From the NCBI RefSeq assembly GCF_030252345.1, contig NZ_CP126980.1:2185501-2249500 (forward strand): a stretch of 64,000 nucleotides of DNA, written 5' to 3'. This stretch comes from Actinoplanes oblitus (lineage in GTDB: Bacteria > Actinomycetota > Actinomycetes > Mycobacteriales > Micromonosporaceae). Within the stretch, counting starts at the first letter, position 1; each line of letters begins with the position of its first letter. Positions 31,371-39,839 of this stretch are shown in pieces. Both the position numbers and the translations under genes were made by a program. The notes beneath the pieces are model-generated. The model was not told where the DNA came from. It searched no databases and worked only from the letters and a program-made list of their open reading frames with translations.

Positions 31371-31545
31371 GCGGCCGTGCCGCAGGTGGCGCGCGGTGAG
31401 CGGCCGTGCCGCAGGTGGCGCGCGGTGAGCGGCCATGCTGCAAGGGGCGTGCTGTGAGCGGCCGCGCTGTAAGGGGCGTGCTGTCAGCGGACCAGCTGCA
31501 GGTAGCGTGCGCTGAGCGGGTGACCTGCAGCCGGAGCGCTCTGAA
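31371..31545. repeat. 29-bp tandem repeats
   Basis: Units beginning GCGGCCGTGCCGCAGG at 31371, 31400 and 31429 (varying), 31458, 31487 and 31516 have a constant 29-bp spacing. The first two are nearly identical and later ones degrade (GCGGCCATGCTGCAAGG). The period is not a multiple of three. It sits downstream of the M20 dipeptidase on the opposite side. Confidence 0.8.
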
Positions 31546-31761
31546 CTGACGTCCCTATACCCAGGTGTGCTCCGCGCGGTGGGCCGTGAGCGCCCCTGCC
31601 ACCGACGGCGGACCGCGGACAGCGGACTGCGAGCGCCGGCGCCGTGGACGTACCGGCAAGGGGCTGACCCCGGAACGCAGCCGACCGTGAGTGAGCCGGC
31701 GGTCCGGACCCGGAAGGGCCCGGCGCCTTCCTCCAGCCGCCGGGCCCGGTCCCACTACGCG

Positions 31762-33102
31762 CTATCTCGTGTACCGCTGCAGGAACAGCGCCTCGGCAAG
31801 CGCCAGCTTGGCGATCTCGGTCGGGTCGACGCTCTCGTTGGGGGCGTGGATGAGGGCGAGCGGCTCCTCCACGCCCATCAGCGCGATCTCCGCGTCCGGA
31901 TAGGTGTCGGCGAAGACATTCGACAGTGGGATCGAGCCGCCCTGTCCGAGAGTGGTCATCTCCCTCCCGTACGCCTCCCGCATCGCCCCGGCCAGCGCCC
32001 GATACGCAGGTCCGCCGGTGCGTGCCTCGAACGGCTGCCCGAGCGCCTCCTTCGCCACCTCCACCCGGACCCCCCACGGGGCCGCCGCGTGCAGGTGGGC
32101 GATCAGCGCGTCCTGGGCCTTGACCGCGTCCATGCCCGGCGGTACCCGCAGGTTGAGCCGGGCCCGGGCGTGCGGCTGGATGGCAGCTGCCGAGCCGATC
32201 ACCGGTGGGCAGTCCAGGCCGAGCACGGTGACCGCCGGCCGGGCCCAGATCATGTCCGAGACCGATCCGTCGCCGAGCAGGCCGACGCCGTCCAGCAGTC
32301 CGGCATCCGTCCGGAACTGCTCGGTCGGGTACGGCTCCCCGGTCCACGTCTGGTCGTGTGCCAGCCCGGCGATGGTGGTGTTGCCGTTCCGGTCGCGCAG
32401 CGTGGACAGGATTTGGATGAGCGCCGCGAGCGCGTCCGGGGCGGCCCCGCCGAACATGCCGGAGTGCAGTTCCCCGGCCAGCGCCGAGACGCTGACCACC
32501 ACGTTGACCAGGCCGCGCAGTGTCACCGTGGTGGCCGGCCGGCCGACCGCCGCGTTGCCGGTGTCGCAGACCAGGATGGCGTCGGCGCGCAGCAACTCCG
32601 GATTGCGGACGACGAAGTCCTCCAGGCCACCGGTGCCCTGCTCCTCGGAACCTTCGACGATCAGTTTGAGGTTCACCGGTACGCCGGAGGCGCCGAGTGC
32701 CCGCAGCGCGGTCAGGTGCATGACGATGTTGCCCTTGCAGTCGGCGGCGCCCCGGCCGTACCAGCGCCCGTTCGACTCGGTGAGCTGGAACGGCGGGGTC
32801 CGCCAGGCGTCGTCGTTCAGCGGCGGCTGCACGTCGTAGTGCGCGTAGAGCAGGACGGTCGGGGCGTCCGGGCGGCTGCCCGGCCGGTATCCGTAGACCG
32901 CCTTGCTGCCGTCGATGGTCTCGTGCAGGCCCAGGTCGGTGAAGCCGGCCTCGGCGAACCGGTCCACCACCCAGGCCGCCGCGCGTTCGCACTCCGCCGG
33001 CGGGAACTGCCGGGGGTCGGCGACCGAACGGATCGCCACCAGTTCGGCCAGGTCGGCCCGGGCCTGTGGCATCAGGGCGTCGATCTGTTCGCGCAGGTCC
33101 AT
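31762..33102 (-). CDS. M20 family dipeptidase
   Basis: A 446-residue cytosolic metallodipeptidase (M20/ArgE/DapE/CPG2 fold). Metal and catalytic residues are visible: LLYAHYDVQP (His ~88, Asp ~90), YGRGAADCKGN (bridging Asp ~119), IVEGSEEQGTGG (general base Glu and ligand Glu ~153-154), DTGNAAVG (~181) and the C-terminal IHAPNES (~423). The dimerisation domain occupies ~190-310. It would hydrolyse dipeptides or acyl-amino acids. It starts one base after the stop of the small membrane gene and is the last gene of a four-gene leftward operon with an amino-acid permease, suggesting peptide or amino-acid use. Confidence 0.92.
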   Translation of the reverse strand: MDLREQIDALMPQARADLAELVAIRSVADPRQFPPAECERAAAWVVDRFAEAGFTDLGLHETIDGSKAVYGYRPGSRPDAPTVLLYAHYDVQPPLNDDAWRTPPFQLTESNGRWYGRGAADCKGNIVMHLTALRALGASGVPVNLKLIVEGSEEQGTGGLEDFVVRNPELLRADAILVCDTGNAAVGRPATTVTLRGLVNVVVSVSALAGELHSGMFGGAAPDALAALIQILSTLRDRNGNTTIAGLAHDQTWTGEPYPTEQFRTDAGLLDGVGLLGDGSVSDMIWARPAVTVLGLDCPPVIGSAAAIQPHARARLNLRVPPGMDAVKAQDALIAHLHAAAPWGVRVEVAKEALGQPFEARTGGPAYRALAGAMREAYGREMTTLGQGGSIPLSNVFADTYPDAEIALMGVEEPLALIHAPNESVDPTEIAKLALAEALFLQRYTR

Positions 33103-33103
33103 G

Positions 33104-33511
33104 TCAGGCGTCCTTGAGATCGGCGATGACGTCCTGGAAGGCGTCGGTGTACTGCGGGCAGTACACCTTGATGATCAGCAGCTGGCCCTGCAGGAGCTTG
33201 TTGTCCACCAGCACCGGCCGCTGTCCGGGACCGGCCGCGCCGTTGGTGAGCATCCCGTAGAGGGTGCTGCGGCGCAGGGCGTCGTCCGGGTCGGAGCAGA
33301 TGGCGCCGCCGTCGTCGCCGAGCACCCGGGCGAGCTGCTCGGTGGACGGCACCCGCAGCCCGGCCGCCTGCAGTTCGGTCTGCAGCTGCTGGGCCTTGGC
33401 GGTGGCCCGCTCGGTCTCCTTCTTGCCGTGGTACCGGACCAGGCCCACCCCGGCGAGCAGCACGAAGACGATCCCGCTGACGAGATAGATCAGGAACCGC
33501 TTCTCGCTCAT
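33104..33511 (-). CDS. small single-pass membrane protein of the APC/M20 operon
   Basis: A 135-residue protein with one N-terminal helix (RFLIYLVSGIVFVLLAGVGLVRY), a helical coiled-coil-like stretch (KKETERATAKAQQLQTELQAAG) and a small extracytoplasmic domain with two Cys (AICSDPDD and KVYCPQY) that could pair. The start ATG 33511 overlaps the permease stop (ATGA) and has GGAGGAGGTACC upstream. I do not recognise a family. The position between permease and dipeptidase suggests an accessory role for the permease. Confidence 0.78.
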   Translation of the reverse strand: MSEKRFLIYLVSGIVFVLLAGVGLVRYHGKKETERATAKAQQLQTELQAAGLRVPSTEQLARVLGDDGGAICSDPDDALRRSTLYGMLTNGAAGPGQRPVLVDNKLLQGQLLIIKVYCPQYTDAFQDVIADLKDA

Positions 33512-34956
33512 GCCGGTACCTCCTCCTCCGCGGTGACGGTCTTCCAGGACGGTTTGCGCGATCGGTAGAACAGGTAGGGCACCAGCAGGCCGAGTCCGAG
33601 CGCGCCGCCCGCGACGATTGCCAGGTAGGCCCAGACGCTGCCGCCGCCGAACTGTGAGGACGGGACGAAGCCGATCAGCAGGGCGGCGAGGGAGGCGGCG
33701 AAACCGACACCGCACAGCGCGGTCAGCATCGGCGCCCGGTAGCCGCGCGGGTGGTCGGGCTGGTTGCGGCGCAGGCGTACGGCGGCCACGAACATCAGCA
33801 GGTACATGATCAGGTAGACCTGCGTGGTGATCACCGAGAAGATCCAGTAGACGCTCGACACGTCCGGGATGAACGCGTAGGCCAGTGCGATCACCGTGGT
33901 GACCGCACCCTGGACCACCAGGATGTTCTGCTGCACGCCGTGCTTGTTGAGCTTCTGCAGGTACGGCGGCAGGTACCCCTCGGTGCGCGAGATCAGCAGC
34001 AGGCCGCGGGACGGGCCGGCCAGCCAGGTGAGCATGCCGCCCAGCGACGCGGCCACCAGCATGACCCCGAGGATCGGGGTGAGCCACTGCGAGTCGAACG
34101 CGGCGAACACCGCGTCGAACGCCTGCATCACGCCGGCCGTCAGGGACAGCTCGTCGGCCGGCACGACCCAGCTGATCGCCAGCGCCGGCAGGATGAAGAT
34201 GAGCAGCACCAGGGCCATCGACAGGAACATCGCCCGGGGAAACTCCCGGCCCGGCTTGCGCAGCGAGGAGACGTGCACCGCGTTCATCTCCATGCCCGAG
34301 TAGGACAGGAAGTTGTTGACGATCAGCACCAGGCTGGACAGCCCGGCCCAGGCCGGCAGCAGGTTGTCGCTGGTCATCGGGGCGGCCGACTCGTTGCCCT
34401 GGCCGAGGAAGGCGATGCCGAGCACCACCAGCAGCACGCCGGGGATCAGCGTGCCGATGATCAGGCCGCCGCTGGCCAGGCCGGCGACGCCCTTGGTGCC
34501 GCGTGACGACACCCAGACACCGGCCCAGTAGCAGACCATGATGACGATCGCGGTCCACAGGCCGCTGGACGCCAGGTCCGGGTTGATGACGTAGGCCAGC
34601 GTGCTGGCCACGAAGCCGAGCAGGCTCGGGTAGTAGAAGATGGTCATCGCGAACTGGCACCAGACCGCGAGGAAGCCCATCGGTTTCGACAGGCCCTGGC
34701 TCACCCAGTTGTAGACGCCGCCGTTCCAGCCGGAGGCCAGTTCCGCCGAGACCAGGGCGGTCGGCAGCAGGAAGACGATGGCCGGCACGAGATAGAGGAA
34801 AATGCTGGCGAGGCCGTAGACCGCCATGGTCGGCGCCGGGCGCAGGCTGGCCACCGAGCTGGTGGTCATCAGCGCCAGAGCTACCCAGGAGATGTAGGAC
34901 ACCGCGCGCGTGGACTTCGGCGGTGAAGTCGCTTGGTTTTCCGCCTCAGCGCTCAC
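33508..34956 (-). CDS. APC superfamily amino-acid permease (glutamate:GABA antiporter-like)
   Basis: A 482-residue transporter with about 12 helices. The N-terminus has VSYISWVALALMTTSSVASLRPAPTMAVYGLASIFLYLVPAIVFLLPTAL, as in the GadC-like branch of APC transporters; GGVYNWVSQGLSKPMGF (~80), SSLVLIVNNFLSYSGMEMNAVHVSSLRKPGREFPRA (~210-245) and GPSRGLL are also typical. The GTG start at 34956 overlaps the upstream stop (GTGA) behind GGAAGGGAG. GadC relatives exchange glutamate for GABA in acid resistance, but the exact substrate here cannot be read. Operon with DUF2231, small membrane protein and dipeptidase. Confidence 0.9.
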   Translation of the reverse strand: MSAEAENQATSPPKSTRAVSYISWVALALMTTSSVASLRPAPTMAVYGLASIFLYLVPAIVFLLPTALVSAELASGWNGGVYNWVSQGLSKPMGFLAVWCQFAMTIFYYPSLLGFVASTLAYVINPDLASSGLWTAIVIMVCYWAGVWVSSRGTKGVAGLASGGLIIGTLIPGVLLVVLGIAFLGQGNESAAPMTSDNLLPAWAGLSSLVLIVNNFLSYSGMEMNAVHVSSLRKPGREFPRAMFLSMALVLLIFILPALAISWVVPADELSLTAGVMQAFDAVFAAFDSQWLTPILGVMLVAASLGGMLTWLAGPSRGLLLISRTEGYLPPYLQKLNKHGVQQNILVVQGAVTTVIALAYAFIPDVSSVYWIFSVITTQVYLIMYLLMFVAAVRLRRNQPDHPRGYRAPMLTALCGVGFAASLAALLIGFVPSSQFGGGSVWAYLAIVAGGALGLGLLVPYLFYRSRKPSWKTVTAEEEVPA

Positions 34957-35393
34957 GCTGACTCCCTTCCGATAGGTGTGATCCCGGCGGAATCATCGGC
35001 GTGGCCGGATGTGGATCGCCTCATCCCTGGAGGGCGGTTCGGGCCGAGGCGGCCGCCGTACCAGGAGGCGGCGAACGCCGACCCGCAGCCGAGCAGCTCC
35101 AGCGGGAAGAGGCCGGGGCCGACGGCGCGGTCGCCGGTACGCACCCGGATCATCACCAGCACCGCGAAGAGGAACAGCACTCCCAGGTCGGCGAGCAGGA
35201 TCGGCGCGCGCGGGCGGCCGATCAGCGCGGCGAAGACGCCGCCGGCCAGCCCGGCGAGCACGTTCCAGTACGCGAGCGTGCCCACCATCGCCGGCGCGCC
35301 GGCCAGCGTGGCCAGGTCCAGCAGGGCGGCCACCAGGAAGAGGCCGAGCGGGAACATCAGCAGCACCGGCTCCACCGGGTTACGACTCCGCAT
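34953..35393 (-). CDS. DUF2231-like membrane protein
   Basis: A 146-residue four-helix membrane protein. Features shared with DUF2231: VEPVLLMFPLGLFLVAALLDLATL, AYWNVLAGLAGGVFAALIG, ILLADLGVLFLFAVLVMIRVRTG and FPLELLGCGSAFAASWYGGRLG. DUF2231 proteins have a proposed redox or haem role in the membrane. The ATG at 35393 is the first gene of the leftward operon; its stop overlaps the APC permease start. The C-terminal ~28 residues (NRPPGMRRSTSGHADDSAG) are polar. Confidence 0.75.
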   Translation of the reverse strand: MRSRNPVEPVLLMFPLGLFLVAALLDLATLAGAPAMVGTLAYWNVLAGLAGGVFAALIGRPRAPILLADLGVLFLFAVLVMIRVRTGDRAVGPGLFPLELLGCGSAFAASWYGGRLGPNRPPGMRRSTSGHADDSAGITPIGRESA

Positions 35394-35550
35394 GCCCCGA
35401 CGGTCCGGGTCCGGCGGGGCGGGAGCGTCACCCCGTACGGATGAGCTGCGAGCGCGGCCGGCCGCCGGCCGGGCGATTCATCCGGCACGAGCGATGCCGG
35501 TCGGTGCCGTGCCCGGCGAGGCTGGCGGCATCGGACGAGGGAGGGCGCCC

Positions 35551-37050
35551 ATGGCGGCGACGGATTCACCGGCACAGGTCAATCGCGCGGCGGGGCTCGG
35601 CGTCCTGCTCGCCGCCTGCGTGTCCGCGCTGGTGGTGAACGCCAACACGTCCGCCGTGACGATCCTGCTCCCGGCGATCGGCGAGGATGTCGGCGCCTCG
35701 GTGGACACGCTGCAGTGGGCGGTGACCGGGTACATGCTGGTCGGCGCCGCGGTGATCGTCACGTCCGGCGCGCTCGGCGACGTCTTCGGCCGGCGCCGGA
35801 TCTTCCTGGGCGGCCTGGTGCTCTTCGTCCTGTCCTGCGTGCTGATCGCCCTCTCCTCGGCCGCCGCCGGGGTGATCGCCGGCCGGATGATCCAGGGCGC
35901 CGCCGGATCCACCATCCTGGCCTGCGGGATGAGCCTGCTCTCGGTGGACTCGTCGGGACCCGGCCAGATGCGGGCGATCACGCTGTGGGGTGCCGCCTCG
36001 GCGGTCGGCGGCGCGGCCGGCCCGCTGATCGGTGGCGTGCTGGTCGACTCCACCGGCTGGCAGGGGCTGTTCTGGATCGACGCGCTGATCGCGGCGCTCT
36101 GCATCCCGCTGACCTGGTTCGCGGTGCGGGAGTCGCGGGATCCGGACCGGCCCCGGCAGATCGACGTGCTCGGCACCGTGCTGGTCGCGGTGCTGCTGGT
36201 CCCGCTGGTGCTCGCGCTCAGCGAGGGCAGCGACTGGGGCTGGTTCTCCGTCCCGGTCGTCGGCTGCCTGGTCGTCGCGGCGCTCGGCGGCGCCGGTTTC
36301 GTCCACGTCGAACGCCGGGCCACCGCGCCGCTGGTCGACCTCCAACTGCTACGCAACCGGGTGCTGGTCGGCGCCGCCCTCGCGATCCTCCTGGTGGCCG
36401 GCGTGATCAACGCGTTGATGTACCTGCTCAGCCTCTACTTCCAGAACCCCAACGGGTTCGGGATGACGGCCCTCGACGCCGGTCTGGCCACGCTGCCGGC
36501 CGCGGCCGCGATGATCGCCATCACCCCGGTGATCACGCCGCTCGCGGTCAAGATCGGTCCGAGGTACGCCGTAGCGATCGGTTTCGGGCTGTCCACCGTC
36601 GGCTGTGCCGCGCTGGTGTTCGTCGAACCGTCCTGGGGCTACGGCGCCTTCGTCGTCCCGCTGATCGTCCTCTCGATCGGTCTCGCCCTGGCCAACGGCC
36701 CGGCGTCGGCCGCGTCGACGAGCGTGGTCGACGCGGACCAGATCGGCCAGGCGTCCGGCATCTCCAACATGGCCCGCTACGTGGGTGGGTCGCTCGCCGT
36801 GGCCGCCGCGGCCACCGTCTCCACCGCGGCGACCGCCGGGCGGGACACCGCCGAGGGCGCCTCGGCCGGGCTCGGCGCCGGCGCGTTGCTGCTGGCGCTG
36901 ATGTCCGCCGGTGGGGTGGCATTGGTGCTGCTGCTGCGGCGGCACCGGGCCGAGCCGGCCACCGCCGTCCACCTCGCGGCCGCCGCCGCGGCGACCAGCC
37001 ACACGATCCCGACCCGGCCGCGGCCGGCGACTACCGGAGGAGCTCGATGA
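35551..37050 (+). CDS. MFS transporter (DHA2-like drug exporter)
   Basis: A 499-residue transporter with about 14 helices. The start ATG 35551 follows GAGGGAGGGC; the frame is open upstream but non-membrane there. Motif A-like ALGDVFGRRRIFLGG (~72-86) and motif C-like ASAVGGAAGPLIGGVLVD (~150-167) are present, and TLQWAVTGYMLVGAAVIV (~52-69) is a DHA2 signature. Its stop overlaps the M24 peptidase start (ATGA). Divergent from the DUF2231/APC operon across 158 bases. The substrate is unknown; the pairing with a proline peptidase suggests export of a peptide or amino acid, which is an inference. Confidence 0.9.
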   Translation: MAATDSPAQVNRAAGLGVLLAACVSALVVNANTSAVTILLPAIGEDVGASVDTLQWAVTGYMLVGAAVIVTSGALGDVFGRRRIFLGGLVLFVLSCVLIALSSAAAGVIAGRMIQGAAGSTILACGMSLLSVDSSGPGQMRAITLWGAASAVGGAAGPLIGGVLVDSTGWQGLFWIDALIAALCIPLTWFAVRESRDPDRPRQIDVLGTVLVAVLLVPLVLALSEGSDWGWFSVPVVGCLVVAALGGAGFVHVERRATAPLVDLQLLRNRVLVGAALAILLVAGVINALMYLLSLYFQNPNGFGMTALDAGLATLPAAAAMIAITPVITPLAVKIGPRYAVAIGFGLSTVGCAALVFVEPSWGYGAFVVPLIVLSIGLALANGPASAASTSVVDADQIGQASGISNMARYVGGSLAVAAAATVSTAATAGRDTAEGASAGLGAGALLLALMSAGGVALVLLLRRHRAEPATAVHLAAAAAATSHTIPTRPRPATTGGAR

Positions 37051-38147
37051 CCCCGTTCACCAGTAAGGACTACCTCCAGCGGATGGAGCGCGCGGTGGCG
37101 CAGGCGGCCGGCGCCGGGCTCACCGGGCTGCTGGTCACGCCCGGGCCCGACCTGACCTACTTCACCGGGTACCAGCCGACCGCGATCACCGAGCGGATCA
37201 CCATGCTGGTGCTGGACGCCGATCACGACCCGCACCTGATCGTGCCGGTGCTGGAGCGTCCGGACGCGGCCGGCGCCCCGGTGGCGATCACCGACTGGGC
37301 GGACGGGACCGACCCGTACGCCGCGGCGGTCAGGCTGCTGGATCCGAGCGGCCGGTACGCGATCTCCGACTCGGCCTGGGCGATGCACCTGCTCGGCCTG
37401 CAGCAGGCGCTGCCCGGGTCGTCCTACACGTCGATGACCGGCAGCCTGCCGATGCTGCGGGCGGTCAAGGACGCCGACGAGGTGGATCGGCTCACGGCCG
37501 CCGGGGCCGCCGCCGACGCGGCCTACGAGCAGATCGTCTCGGTACGGTTCGAGGGCCGCACCGAACGTGAGATCGGCACCGACCTGGCCCGCCTGCTGAT
37601 CGAGCACGGGCACTCCCAGGTGGACTTCACCGTGGTCGGGTCCGGTCCGAACGGCGCCAACCCGCACCACGAGATGGGTGACCGGGTGATCCAGCGCGGT
37701 GACATGGTGGTCCTCGACTTCGGCGGGCTCAAGGACTCCTACGGCTCGGACACCACCCGGACCGTGCACGTCGGGCCGCCGACCGCGGAGGAGCAGGAGA
37801 TCTTCGACGTGGTCCGGCGGGCGCAGCAGGCGGCGTTCGAGGCGGTCCGGCCCGGGATCCCGTGCCAGGAGATCGACCGGATGGCGCGGCGGGTGATCGA
37901 CGAGGCCGGGTACGGCGAGTTCTTCATCCACCGGACCGGGCACGGGATCGGACTGACCACGCACGAGCCGCCGTACCTGGTCGAGGGGGAGGAGCAGCCG
38001 CTCGTTCCCGGGATGTGCTTCTCCATCGAGCCGGGGATCTATCTGCCCGGGCGGCTCGGGGTGCGCATCGAGGACATCGTCACGGTCACCGAGACCGGCG
38101 GCCGCCGCCTCAACAACACCAGCCACGACCTGCGGGTGGTGGCCTGA
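37047..38147 (+). CDS. Xaa-Pro aminopeptidase/dipeptidase (M24)
   Basis: A 366-residue metallopeptidase. The N-terminal creatinase-like domain (to ~140: LLVTPGPDLTYFTGYQPTAI) precedes the pita-bread catalytic domain with five metal ligands: VVLDFGGLKDSYGSDTTRT (two Asp, ~222-233), HRTGHGIGLTTHEPP (His ~299), FSIEPGIYLP (Glu ~327) and VRIEDIVTV (Glu ~341). It cleaves dipeptides or peptides next to proline. Translationally coupled to the MFS gene by ATGA with GGAGGAGC upstream. Confidence 0.92.
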   Translation: MTPFTSKDYLQRMERAVAQAAGAGLTGLLVTPGPDLTYFTGYQPTAITERITMLVLDADHDPHLIVPVLERPDAAGAPVAITDWADGTDPYAAAVRLLDPSGRYAISDSAWAMHLLGLQQALPGSSYTSMTGSLPMLRAVKDADEVDRLTAAGAAADAAYEQIVSVRFEGRTEREIGTDLARLLIEHGHSQVDFTVVGSGPNGANPHHEMGDRVIQRGDMVVLDFGGLKDSYGSDTTRTVHVGPPTAEEQEIFDVVRRAQQAAFEAVRPGIPCQEIDRMARRVIDEAGYGEFFIHRTGHGIGLTTHEPPYLVEGEEQPLVPGMCFSIEPGIYLPGRLGVRIEDIVTVTETGGRRLNNTSHDLRVVA

Positions 38148-38165
38148 CCGGCTTCTCCTGGAGGA

Positions 38166-38197
38166 ACGCCGCGGCCGATGGGGGTCGCCCGCGGCGT
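38166..38197 (+). terminator. hairpin after the M24 peptidase gene
   Basis: ACGCCGCGG at 38166-38174 and CCGCGGCGT at 38189-38197 form a perfect 9-bp stem with a 14-base loop, 19 bases after the peptidase stop. There is no T-tract, so it is a probable rather than proven terminator. Confidence 0.45.
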
Positions 38198-38291
38198 CGC
38201 GGGGCGCCGGCCGTCGTGCCGTCACCTGGCCGGCCGGCGCCCCGCCTTCCCCCCGTCCGCTTCTGTCCGGGTCTGTAGGAGTGAGGAACCG

Positions 38292-39434
38292 ATGGAGTCT
38301 CTGCGAATCCGGCGCCCGGTCGTGGCGCTCGCGCTGACCGGCCTGCTGCTCGGTGGGCCGGCCGCGTGCGGCGGGGAGAACAAGCCGGAGGGGTTGCCGT
38401 CGAACCGCCCGTCCGTCGAGTTCTCCGCCGACCGGACCGCCCGCCCGGCGCCCACCGGCGACGAGACCACCGAGACCTCGGAACCGGAGCCGACCCGGAC
38501 CCGGGAGACCCGGACCGCGGACCCGACGAAGACCACCGAGGCCACCGAGCCGACGAAGACGCGGGAGCCGACCAAGACCCCCGAACCGGCCAAGACCCAG
38601 AAGCCGACCAAGACTCAGGAACCGGCCGACACGCAGGAGCCCAGGCCCGCCGCCACATCCAGTTCCGCGGTGGCGGCCGGCACGGTGTCGGGCGAGGACG
38701 ACGGCGGCGATGGCGGCGTCTGGGGCTGGCTGCTGCTGATCGCGCTGCTCACCGGTCTGGTCGGGGCGCTGCTCTACGGCCGGAACCGGAAGGTCACCGC
38801 CTGGGACGGGGAGGCTCGCGGCCTGGCCGGGGAGACCCGTACCGTCCTCGGTGTCCGCCTGCCGCCGGTGCTGACCGCCACCGGTCCCGGGCAGCGCGGC
38901 CTGGCCTGGCCGCCGGTCCGCGACGACCTGACCGCGCTGGAGGCGCGCTGGGCCGCCATCCTGCCGACCGCGCCGGATGACGAACGCTCCTCGTACGCCG
39001 GCGGGATCGGCGGCATGCTCCGCGATCTGGTGATCGCGGTGGACGCCGAGAACGAGGCGGTGGCGGCCGGCCGCGACTGGCAGATGCTGCGGCCGCGCCT
39101 GGACGCCATCCTGGCGGCGCTCACCGCGGCGCTGGAACCGGCCCCCGCGGCCGCCACCGTCCACCCGCCGCAACCCACCGCGGCGCGGACACCGGAAGCC
39201 CCGCCGCAACCCACCGCGCCGCGGACACCGCAAGCCCCGCCGCAACCCACCGCGCCGCAGGCGCCGCAAGCCCCGCCCGCGGCCACCACGGAGTACGGCG
39301 AGCCGCTCGACGCGGATCCGGACGACCCCTACGGCAGCTATCCGCCGCCCCGGCACGCAGCTCCCGGCGATGCGGGCCCGGCCCAGCCCGGCCCCTCCGG
39401 ATACCCCGACCCGGATGACCCCGGAGATCGCTAG
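38292..39434 (+). CDS. Pro/Thr-rich membrane-anchored lipoprotein, unknown function
   Basis: A 380-residue protein. An N-terminal signal ends at a lipobox-like GPAAC (Cys ~26). Residues ~60-118 are repeats of TKTxEPTKTxEP (spacer likely to cross the wall), followed by an acidic DDGGDGG and one transmembrane helix (~143-160 WGWLLLIALLTGLVGALLYG). A folded part comes next (~165-290: VTAWDGEARGLAGETRTVLG, TALEARWAAILPTAP, LRDLVIAVDAENEAVAAGRDW). The C-terminus (~295-380) is a second Pro-rich repeat (PPQPTAPRTPQAPPQPTAP). The start follows TAGGAGTGAGG. No family recognised; the combination of signal, spacer, helix and intracellular repeats suggests an envelope-spanning scaffold. Confidence 0.8.
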   Translation: MESLRIRRPVVALALTGLLLGGPAACGGENKPEGLPSNRPSVEFSADRTARPAPTGDETTETSEPEPTRTRETRTADPTKTTEATEPTKTREPTKTPEPAKTQKPTKTQEPADTQEPRPAATSSSAVAAGTVSGEDDGGDGGVWGWLLLIALLTGLVGALLYGRNRKVTAWDGEARGLAGETRTVLGVRLPPVLTATGPGQRGLAWPPVRDDLTALEARWAAILPTAPDDERSSYAGGIGGMLRDLVIAVDAENEAVAAGRDWQMLRPRLDAILAALTAALEPAPAAATVHPPQPTAARTPEAPPQPTAPRTPQAPPQPTAPQAPQAPPAATTEYGEPLDADPDDPYGSYPPPRHAAPGDAGPAQPGPSGYPDPDDPGDR

Positions 39435-39459
39435 CCCGCGCGGTAGCGCCTGAAAAAGC

Positions 39460-39475
39460 GCTTTACGGTACGCCC
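39460..39475 (+). repeat. dispersed element copy d
   Basis: GCTTTACGGTACGCCC with one change from copy a (A for C), preceded by TGAAAAAGC, so it shares the TGAAAA-CGCTTT context of copy a. It lies 25 bases after the lipoprotein stop. Confidence 0.65.
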
Positions 39476-39513
39476 GCAGTGTCCCGTCATCACGATCGTG
39501 ACCAGGCAGTTCA

Positions 39514-39552
39514 GCGGATTCCGGCGAGTGACAGTGCCCCACCGGAATCCGC
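39514..39552 (+). terminator. perfect 11-bp inverted repeat after the lipoprotein gene
   Basis: GCGGATTCCGG (39514-39524) and CCGGAATCCGC (39542-39552) pair perfectly with a 17-base loop. No T-tract follows. Either a terminator for the lipoprotein gene or an RNA or operator element of the ABC operon leader. Confidence 0.5.
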
Positions 39553-39839
39553 TTCCGCATGCCGTCGACATCGAGATGTGTGAATCTTTTTGGTGACGCG
39601 CCCCATATGCGTGTTCGTGCACGTCCGTCGATGTCGCGGGCGGGTGTGCCGGGCCGCGGCCTGCGACACCGTCCGTACGTGAGCGTTCACATTGGGGTGA
39701 TGTCACGTTTCGTCCCGCTTACCGTTAGGGGTCTTGACAGATAACGAGCGTCGATGGGTGAATGTGTGAGTTCCTGATCGGACGAGTGAGTGACCCACCA
39801 TCGTTTGCGTGTGAAGCCGTGTGGCTTTGAGGGGGCTCC

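Larger units (their letters stand above)
30149..31761. other. 1.6-kb gene-free region packed with tandem repeats
   Basis: No supported gene in 1.6 kb between convergent genes. Contents in order: degenerate 15-bp GCCCGTTCCCGGGTG units (about 30184-30265), a 63-bp array related to the one at 14.5 kb (30453-30830), a dispersed-element copy (30858-30875), a slightly less GC-rich stretch around 31060-31160 (ACGATTTTCCGCAGGAAGAAACG, possible promoter-like DNA), and a 29-bp array (about 31371-31545). Open frames here are low complexity (for example repeated AGAGGGVPGSDATVTA) with no family likeness. Confidence 0.75.
39435..39839. promoter_or_regulatory. 405-bp leader of the sugar ABC operon
   Basis: No gene is present. 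The left end holds a dispersed-element copy (39460-39475), then a perfect 11-bp inverted repeat (39514-39524 and 39542-39552). Nearer the operon is a TTGACA at 39734-39739 that could be a -35; no convincing -10 follows (GTGAAT at 39758-39763 is the best guess at 18-bp spacing). CGTTA (39723) and TAACG (39742) flank the TTGACA as a loose dyad and could be an operator for a sugar-responsive repressor. The region is markedly less GC-rich than coding DNA. Confidence 0.5.
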
